Below, piece after piece: positions 7,043-11,658 of a DNA stretch of 11,658 nucleotides (its first letter is position 1; the number at the start of each line of letters is the position of its first letter). Both the position numbers and the translations under genes were made by a program. This DNA comes from JBBDXA01 sp040902585 (lineage in GTDB: Bacteria > Planctomycetota > Phycisphaerae > Phycisphaerales > Phycisphaeraceae): assembly GCA_040902585.1 (NCBI GenBank), contig JBBDXA010000247.1, forward strand, positions 1 through 11,658. The letters are read 5' to 3'. Below the pieces are notes generated by a model. The model was not told the DNA's origin, made no database searches, and was given only the letters and a program-made list of their open reading frames with translations.

Positions 7043-7280
7043 CGGCGGCGTGCCTTCGAAGATGTTCCCACGTGGAAGCCGGCCACGGTGTCGGCTCCGA
7101 CGGCGGCAGGCCGTTGAGTGCCTTGTCACGCTCAAGCGACATCGCTGCGCGGCAGACCAGATCATTGCGGCGAGCACGCTCCTCCATGGGAAGATCGCGT
7201 AGCGATTCCAGATCTTCATCTTTGTCATGGATCGCAACTAAACGCTCGAAATGTTCCACGGTCGCCGTCTTCTTGTGCAT
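7026..7280 (-). CDS. Small hypothetical protein (84 residues)
   Basis: The ATG at 7280 is chosen because AAGGG lies about 7 nt upstream and the sequence becomes protein-like from there (MHKKTATVEHFERLVAIHDK); the frame upstream is Arg/Gly-rich and unconvincing. The product is charged and helical, with no Cys cluster, membrane segment or catalytic motif, and I do not recognise it. It ends in ADARRK and stops at 7026, inside the start of the next small frame. A single extra base before 7028 would explain both frames as one protein of about 125 residues. It points towards acs but is separated from it by about 250 bp. Confidence 0.5.
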   Translation of the reverse strand: MHKKTATVEHFERLVAIHDKDEDLESLRDLPMEERARRNDLVCRAAMSLERDKALNGLPPSEPTPWPASTWEHLRRHAADARRK

Positions 7281-7448
7281 CGCCGATCCCTTCGTGTTGT
7301 CCAGCGTCCACCGCCGAAACATCATAGTCACTAGCCTCCGACGGCAGCCGGGTTGCCGCCGTCCGCCCTTCGCGCCGTGCTTACGGCGAGCCACGCACGC
7401 CATCCCCGCCCCCCAGGCACCATTCCCCCTCTCTACTCGCGCACGCAA

Positions 7449-7468
7449 CCCCCGGCTCCCGCCGGGGG
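7449..7468. repeat. Perfect GC-rich hairpin in a gene-free stretch
   Basis: CCCCCGGC, loop TCCC, GCCGGGGG is a perfect 8-bp stem. It lies in the divergent gap 7281-7551 between the small minus-strand gene and the zinc-ribbon gene. Neither side has a T tract, so a terminator is unlikely in a divergent gap anyway. A REP-like interspersed palindrome is the better guess. The same gap also holds a weaker stem, GACGGC (7340-7345)/GCCGTC (7358-7363); no other feature was found in it. Confidence 0.55.
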
Positions 7469-7551
7469 CTATTGCGCCCTACGAGTACTCGCTTCAAAGC
7501 CCCTCCACAAATACGACCCGCCCCGCGAGTCCCCGCGTATCATCCACCATC

Positions 7552-8742
7552 ATGTTCACCTGGCTCGCCTCAACGTGGGTCTACTGGGTCGTCAGTATCG
7601 GCTTGGGCGCGCTGGGCCTGCTCGCGCTGCTCTCGGGCTGGTTCGGCGACCGCTGGCGTTATGGCGTGAAGACGCCGCGGTGCAGGAAGTGCCGGTATGA
7701 CATGAGCGGGACGGTGGGGCGCGAAGGCGACGCGCGACTGACATGTCCGGAGTGTGGGAAGGTTCACAAGAGTGAAAGGTTGATGCACAAACCGCGACGT
7801 GGGTGGAAGCGAGGCGTCGCGGGTGGACTGCTGGGATGGGCTTGTCTCAACCTCCTGACGTCGCCTGATCTCCGCCACCGCATCGATCATTTCAAAGAGC
7901 CCTGGTATGAAGCCGCGGTGCCCGACTCGATTCGCCTGATGCTCTGGCCTTCACGGAGTCGAGCGACGCAGGACAAGTGGTTCAAGCAATGGGTGCAATG
8001 GGATCCCGACATCCGCATCGCGCTGGACCGCTGGCAGGGCCGGTGGTTGCTTGCAAACCTGACCCCGCGCGCTGATGACTTCGACAGCTACGCGCGGGCG
8101 GAAGCGGTCATCGCAATCAGCGAAACGTCGATCATCTTCCACCCGCCGCTCGATGAAGGCTTGCCGATGCTCGCTGCCGCGCTGGATGATCGGATGGGCA
8201 ATGTAAGAGCCGCGGCGATTCGAGGGATAGTCTCTTTCAACGACAAGTCGGAGCCGTACATACCTCGTATCGCCGAGATGGTGATCGGCGATCTGAATTC
8301 TGAAGTGCAGGGCCGCGCGATCTGGGCCTTGCGTGAACTGTCGCTGCTGAAGAAGCCGGAGTTATTCGATGGCGTGTGGGACAGGCTCGCCGCGGAAGCG
8401 TGGGATCGTACCGATCTGGACAAACTCTTATGGGAGATGGATGCCGGGCGAGCGCACCGTTGGGTGGTCTTACAACTTGGCAGTGATGATACCTCCACCT
8501 TTGCTCGCGCCCTCCGCGTTGCCGAGAGAGGCTCATCGTGGGACGCGCTCGCGGCGTACATCCACGACTGCCCGCTCGACCGCGTCAAGTGGACGCTCAG
8601 TTCATTGCGCTCTGTGGACTACCGTCGAACGGCTGAATTGTTGTTTGTCATGTACACCAGTGGCAAGCACAGGGTGCGCCTGCGGGCGATGGCCGTCGAC
8701 TGGGTAACGCCGCTGCCGTATCCGCTGCTTTGGTCGAGGTAA
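7552..8742 (+). CDS. Membrane-anchored zinc-ribbon protein with HEAT-like tail (copy 1)
   Basis: A 396-residue protein of unknown function. The ATG at 7552 is chosen because it opens the segment shared with the downstream paralogue; the frame is open upstream but shows no similarity there. No Shine-Dalgarno site is seen. Residues 9-30 form a membrane segment. Residues 44-68 are a zinc ribbon with C44xxC47 and C65xxC68 (CRKCRYDMSG ... CPECG). A second hydrophobic stretch at about 88-104 may cross the membrane again. A motif EPWYEAAVPD (116-125) through KWFKQW (142-147) is also shared with the paralogue. From about 200 on, Ala/Leu-rich helix pairs resemble HEAT repeats, suggesting protein binding. 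It is followed after 54 bp by its paralogue on the same strand, so they are probably co-transcribed. Confidence 0.85.
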   Translation: MFTWLASTWVYWVVSIGLGALGLLALLSGWFGDRWRYGVKTPRCRKCRYDMSGTVGREGDARLTCPECGKVHKSERLMHKPRRGWKRGVAGGLLGWACLNLLTSPDLRHRIDHFKEPWYEAAVPDSIRLMLWPSRSRATQDKWFKQWVQWDPDIRIALDRWQGRWLLANLTPRADDFDSYARAEAVIAISETSIIFHPPLDEGLPMLAAALDDRMGNVRAAAIRGIVSFNDKSEPYIPRIAEMVIGDLNSEVQGRAIWALRELSLLKKPELFDGVWDRLAAEAWDRTDLDKLLWEMDAGRAHRWVVLQLGSDDTSTFARALRVAERGSSWDALAAYIHDCPLDRVKWTLSSLRSVDYRRTAELLFVMYTSGKHRVRLRAMAVDWVTPLPYPLLWSR

Positions 8743-8796
8743 CGGCGCGAGGCGTGAAGCTGACGACTGACGCCGCGCGGTAAAGGATGCATCACC

Positions 8797-9675
8797 ATGT
8801 ACCACTGGCTCGCATCAGTGTGGGTCTACTGGGTCGTCAGCCTCGGCCTGGGCGCGATGGGCCTTGCCGCACTCCTCTTCGGCTGGTTCGGCGATCGCTG
8901 GCGCTACGGCGTGAAAACGCCGCGGTGCAGGAAGTGCCGGTATGACATGAGCGGGACGGTGGGGCGGGAGGGCGATGCGGCGCGGACGTGTCCGGAGTGC
9001 GGGAAGGTTCACAAGAGTGAAAGGTTGATGCACAGGCCGCGGCGCGGGTGGATTCGAGTCGCTTCGAGTGGGCTGCTCTTGTTCTTGTCGACTTACCTTT
9101 TGACATCGCAGCGGGTCGCAACATGCATGCGGGTGTATGGAGAACCGTGGTACATGGCTGCGATTCCTGATGACGTGCGCTTGTGGACGTGGAGCGCATG
9201 GCCTACGGAGGTCCGCATGAAATGGACCAAGCGTTGGTTAATGGTTGAGGTGGGTCACGTCCACACGGATTTGTCTCACGCTCAGTTGACAGCACTTGCA
9301 AGGAATCTTGAGGTTGACATCCGTGATCCGAATTCAAAGCATCGCAATCAATCGATTTGGTGCCTACGAAGAATGGCGAAGATGCCTCATCGCGTTGAGG
9401 AAGCCGTTCCGGTACTGGCCATCGGGTTGTCGGATCCAGACCCAGAGAATTTCCATGCGGCCCTCGAATTATTTGAGCGCGCGGAGATCGCTGCCGACTA
9501 CACGGATGATCTTGTAAACGCTTTCCGCACTCAGCAGGACAAGGGGGTGCGGTGGCACCTTGCGGAATGCCTAAGTAAGTTGATCAGGGTGCGCCCCGCA
9601 TTTGAACCGACGCTACGTGAACTCATTGCGTTGGAACGCGATCCCGATGTAAAGGATGGGTTGATGGGTAAGTGA
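8797..9675 (+). CDS. Membrane-anchored zinc-ribbon protein with HEAT-like tail (copy 2)
   Basis: A 292-residue paralogue of the preceding gene. The ATG at 8797 has AAGGA 9 nt upstream (8783-8787). The plan is the same: membrane segment 9-30, zinc ribbon C44, C47, C65, C68, a hydrophobic stretch at about 90-104 (SSGLLLFLSTYLLTS), and the shared EPWYMAAIPD/KWTKRW block at 116-147. The tail from about 150 is shorter and has little visible similarity to copy 1, though helical pairs (for example AVPVLAIGLSDPDPENFHAA) suggest HEAT-like repeats. The zinc-ribbon DNA is almost unchanged between the copies, including third codon positions. The gene ends 5 bp before the stop codon of the convergent rtcB. 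Confidence 0.85.
   Translation: MYHWLASVWVYWVVSLGLGAMGLAALLFGWFGDRWRYGVKTPRCRKCRYDMSGTVGREGDAARTCPECGKVHKSERLMHRPRRGWIRVASSGLLLFLSTYLLTSQRVATCMRVYGEPWYMAAIPDDVRLWTWSAWPTEVRMKWTKRWLMVEVGHVHTDLSHAQLTALARNLEVDIRDPNSKHRNQSIWCLRRMAKMPHRVEEAVPVLAIGLSDPDPENFHAALELFERAEIAADYTDDLVNAFRTQQDKGVRWHLAECLSKLIRVRPAFEPTLRELIALERDPDVKDGLMGK
8917..8966 (+). repeat. 50-bp exact repeat shared by the tandem paralogues
   Basis: This stretch is identical to 7672-7721 in copy 1 and encodes TPRCRKCRYDMSGTVGR. A second exact block of 34 bp pairs 9001-9034 with 7756-7789 (GKVHKSERLMH). The flanking coding DNA differs at many third positions, so the two blocks stand out. They mark either gene conversion between the copies or a patchy, recent duplication. 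Confidence 0.85.
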
Positions 9676-9680
9676 CGCCG

Positions 9681-11333
9681 TCAATCCTCCGCCTTCTCCC
9701 CCTCCGGCGCCATCTTCACCAGCCTCGGATCGAATCGCCCCAGCACATCCACCAGGTCCCGCTGCGCGGCCATGACATCGTCAATATTCTTATAAACGAA
9801 CGGCACCTCGTCGATGCCCGCTGAGAGCAGCGTTACGCCGCGCTTCTCCAACAGATCGCGCACCTGCGGCCAGCGGTAGGTGTTCCTCGCCTTCGTGCGG
9901 CTCATCACGCGCCCCGCGCCGTGGCTGCATGATTCCAGCGATGCCGCCACGCCTTTTCCTCGCACGACGAAGCCGGGGCTCGCCATCGAGCCGGGGATGA
10001 TGCCCAGCACGCCGACCTGCGCGGGCGTCGCGCCTTTGCGATGCACGATGACCTTCCTCTTACTCCCCTCCCTCTTAGGGAGGGGCGGGGGGAGGGTAGG
10101 ACTAACAACTTGTATAGACGGGTTGGATGATGCGGCGGCGTGCGGCGACGCGCCCGGAGGATCTATGTGTTCATCGGGCGTCACAGTTGTTCGTTCGCCC
10201 GACCCTCCCCTAACCCCTCCCTGGGAGGGAGGGGAATCGGAGGCGTCGCCCGCGGTGGCTTTCACAGCGCCGATCACATGCTCCTCTTCCCACGCGAAGT
10301 TGTGATGGTTTTCGATATCGAGCATCACGCGGGCGCCCAGATGCTTGGCGATCGCGCGGTGAATGCAGGCGTGGTTGGCCGCGGCATACTTGCCCATAAG
10401 CTGCATCGCCGCCCAGTACTCCTGCCCTTCGTGCGTGTCGAGGCCGAGCCAGGCCAGGTGCTTCAACTCCTTGGGAAGCTCAGGATGAAGCTGCATGGCG
10501 AGGCGCGAGTAATAGTCGCACACCTTCGCGCCGGTGCCGCGCGAGCCGGAGTGGGAGAGCAGGGCGAGATACACGCCGGCCGCCGGCAGGTTGAGATCGC
10601 GAGCCTGGGCGTCATCGACGGTGAACGTGCCGAACTCGACGAAGTGATTGCCGCTGCCGCTGGTGCCAAGCTGGGCGTGGGCTTTGTCTTTCATCTCGCG
10701 GGTGATGTGCGAGACGTTCCAGTCGTCATCCATGACATCGTGCTCGCGCCGCTTGCTCTTGCGCGAGTCGTAACGACCGAATTCCACGCCCATGCCGAAA
10801 CGTGTTTCATCCTCGATCGCATTGGTGAGTCGCTCGCCCTCCGATTCGAGCAGCTTCACCGGCAGGTCGAGCACAGTGAGCTTCATGCGGCAAGCGATAT
10901 CCACGCCCACGGCATAAGGGATGACCGCATTGTCCGTCGCCAGCACGCCGCCGATGGGCAGGCCGTAGCCCAGGTGAGCATCAGGCATGAGCGCCCCGGC
11001 CACGGTGATGGGCAGTTCGCAGGCCGCCCGCATCTGGGCGATGGACTGTTCTTCAAGGTCGGTTCCCCACTGCTTCCACGGCGCAGGCACTTCGCGCGGC
11101 GTGAAGCCTTGATCGACATGCGTCCACATCGTGCGCTGCAATGCCATGCCCTTGGCGAGTTCGCCGAAGTGCGGGTCTTCCTGATGGGCGGCAGGATCGC
11201 TCACGATGTCCTTGAGCTTCGCGCGGACTTCGTCGAGCGAGGCCCCTGCGCTGCGGGCTTCACTGGCGAGCCACTTGGCGAGCTTGGTCATGGTGGGCGG
11301 GATGCCGAGCTTTTCGAGCTGGCGAGCTTTCAT
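9681..11333 (-). CDS. rtcB: RNA ligase RtcB with a repeat-derived insertion
   Basis: RtcB uses GTP and Mn2+ to join 2',3'-cyclic-phosphate or 3'-phosphate RNA ends to 5'-OH ends. The 550-residue product has the family signatures: MPDAHLGYGLPIGG (116-129; Asp118, His120), GVDIACRM with Cys148, GSGNHFVE (226-233; His230), LLSHSGSRGTG with His261, ENHHN (341-345), VHRKGAT (430-436), IIPGSM (445-450) and SCSHGAGRVMSR with His471, which corresponds to the histidine guanylylated in characterised RtcB. All expected metal and catalytic residues are present, so it should be active. The family is usually about 400-480 residues; the excess is mainly an insert at about 362-426, rich in Pro, Ser and Gly and made of two inverted palindromic repeats. 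The ATG at 11333 lacks a clear Shine-Dalgarno site. No rtcA neighbour is seen; the upstream gene encodes a PIN-domain protein 66 bp away on the same strand. Confidence 0.95.
   Translation of the reverse strand: MKARQLEKLGIPPTMTKLAKWLASEARSAGASLDEVRAKLKDIVSDPAAHQEDPHFGELAKGMALQRTMWTHVDQGFTPREVPAPWKQWGTDLEEQSIAQMRAACELPITVAGALMPDAHLGYGLPIGGVLATDNAVIPYAVGVDIACRMKLTVLDLPVKLLESEGERLTNAIEDETRFGMGVEFGRYDSRKSKRREHDVMDDDWNVSHITREMKDKAHAQLGTSGSGNHFVEFGTFTVDDAQARDLNLPAAGVYLALLSHSGSRGTGAKVCDYYSRLAMQLHPELPKELKHLAWLGLDTHEGQEYWAAMQLMGKYAAANHACIHRAIAKHLGARVMLDIENHHNFAWEEEHVIGAVKATAGDASDSPPSQGGVRGGSGERTTVTPDEHIDPPGASPHAAASSNPSIQVVSPTLPPPLPKREGSKRKVIVHRKGATPAQVGVLGIIPGSMASPGFVVRGKGVAASLESCSHGAGRVMSRTKARNTYRWPQVRDLLEKRGVTLLSAGIDEVPFVYKNIDDVMAAQRDLVDVLGRFDPRLVKMAPEGEKAED
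10065..10097. repeat. Palindromic interspersed element inside rtcB, copy A
   Basis: CCCCTCCCT, loop CTT, AGGGAGGGG forms a perfect 9-bp stem at 10065-10085, followed by the G-rich tail CGGGGGGAGGGT (10086-10097). Read on the rtcB strand it encodes part of LPPPLPKREG. It matches copy B in inverted orientation at 28 of 33 positions by my count. Confidence 0.85.
10202..10234. repeat. Palindromic interspersed element inside rtcB, copy B (inverted)
   Basis: CCCCTCCCT, loop GGG, AGGGAGGGG forms a perfect 9-bp stem at 10214-10234, preceded by ACCCTCCCCTAA (10202-10213). Its reverse complement aligns with copy A. Read on the rtcB strand it encodes PPSQGGVRGG. The 104 bp between the two copies encode a Pro/Ser/Ala-rich segment with no recognised domain. 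Confidence 0.85.
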
Positions 11334-11399
11334 GCTGCGATGATAGACGTACGCGAAGGGCGGATCGAATCTCCAAATTCACGAGAGCGATGATGGTGA

Positions 11400-11658
11400 T
11401 CAACAGCGACGAAGCTGGGAGAATTGATGGAAGTGCCTGTCGCGCGTGTAGAGAATCAGATCGTGCTGAATGGCCAGCGCGGCGATCCACAATTCATTGG
11501 TCGGTATCGGCGCGCCCTGGTCGCGCGTCTGGCGGTAGAGGTCGGCATAGTGGCGGGTCGTGAGTTCATCCGGGGCGATGACGCTGACGTGGGGCAGCTT
11601 GAGGAAGGCGGTGAGAACCCGCTCGTTATCATCGCGCCGCTTTCCCAGCGCGAATCCG
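11400..11658 (-). CDS. vapC: VapC-type PIN-domain ribonuclease, 5' part outside the window
   Basis: The last 85 codons are present, ending at a TGA at 11400-11402; the start lies beyond the window. The sequence fits the second half of a VapC toxin: VSVIAPDELTTRHYADLY (residues 24-41 of the fragment), GAPIPTNELWIAALAIQHDL (48-67), then ILYTRDRHFHQF (68-79). VapC proteins are Mg2+-dependent RNases that cut tRNA or rRNA and are held by a VapB antitoxin, which would be expected upstream, outside this window. The usual Asp of the NDxWIAA motif is Glu here, while the Asp of TRDxHF is kept. It is 66 bp upstream of rtcB on the same strand and may share its transcript. Confidence 0.85.
   Translation of the reverse strand, partial: GFALGKRRDDNERVLTAFLKLPHVSVIAPDELTTRHYADLYRQTRDQGAPIPTNELWIAALAIQHDLILYTRDRHFHQFSQLRRC

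Noticed and set aside
7340..7363. GACGGC/GCCGTC stem in the divergent gap
   Set aside because: A 6-bp stem is expected by chance in GC-rich DNA and has no supporting context.
7030..7551. Extension of zinc-ribbon copy 1 to an upstream Met at 7030
   Set aside because: It would add 174 Arg/Ser/Pro-rich residues absent from the paralogue and overlap the small minus-strand genes; similarity between copies starts at 7552.
10065..10234. CRISPR array or transposon ends in the rtcB insert
   Set aside because: Only two inverted palindromic copies with no regular spacers and no transposase; the reading frame stays open throughout.
9681..11333. rtcB as a pseudogene because of the insertion
   Set aside because: The frame is uninterrupted for 550 codons and all metal-binding and catalytic residues are present.
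10140..11393. Long + strand frame opposite rtcB
   Set aside because: Antisense shadow of rtcB; His/Arg/Glu-rich translation with no domain.

Overview
The window is GC-rich bacterial chromosome. Several traits suggest a planctomycete (Planctomycetota, possibly Phycisphaerae): a two-gene family that joins a membrane segment to a CxxC...CxxC zinc ribbon, a PhoPQ-activated pathogenicity-related (PF10142) hydrolase, many loosely spaced genes with weak or absent Shine-Dalgarno sites, and palindromic or heptameric repeats scattered in and between genes. This assignment is inference; no rRNA or marker gene is present.

Layout. On the + strand, 156-2384 encodes a DUF4062 protein with TPR-like repeats, a membrane hairpin and a coiled coil. 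It converges on a small lipoprotein-like gene (3036-2521, minus), with a repeat-rich gap between them. Upstream of that on the minus strand lie a secreted alpha/beta hydrolase of the PqaA family (4493-3171) and acetyl-CoA synthetase acs (6665-4650), separated by a clear intrinsic terminator at 4581-4610. Further upstream on the minus strand are two small overlapping reading frames (7280-7026 and 7042-6917) that may be one frameshifted gene. A hairpin-bearing gap follows. Then two tandem + strand paralogues (7552-8742 and 8797-9675) share an almost identical membrane/zinc-ribbon front end and carry divergent, apparently HEAT-like tails. They end 5 bp from the end of rtcB (11333-9681, minus), the RNA ligase. 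The window closes in the 3' part of a VapC-type PIN-domain toxin gene (11658-11400, minus).

Most genes look like independent units rather than one pathway: acs is central acetate metabolism, rtcB is RNA repair, and the others are envelope or conflict-type proteins. The most striking theme is repeat DNA accepted inside conserved enzymes. rtcB carries an in-frame insertion of about 65 codons built around two inverted copies of a palindromic element, and acs carries five tandem 7-bp units in frame. Both insertions fall at predicted surface loops and leave the catalytic motifs intact. I found no CRISPR array, tRNA, rRNA or transposase gene.
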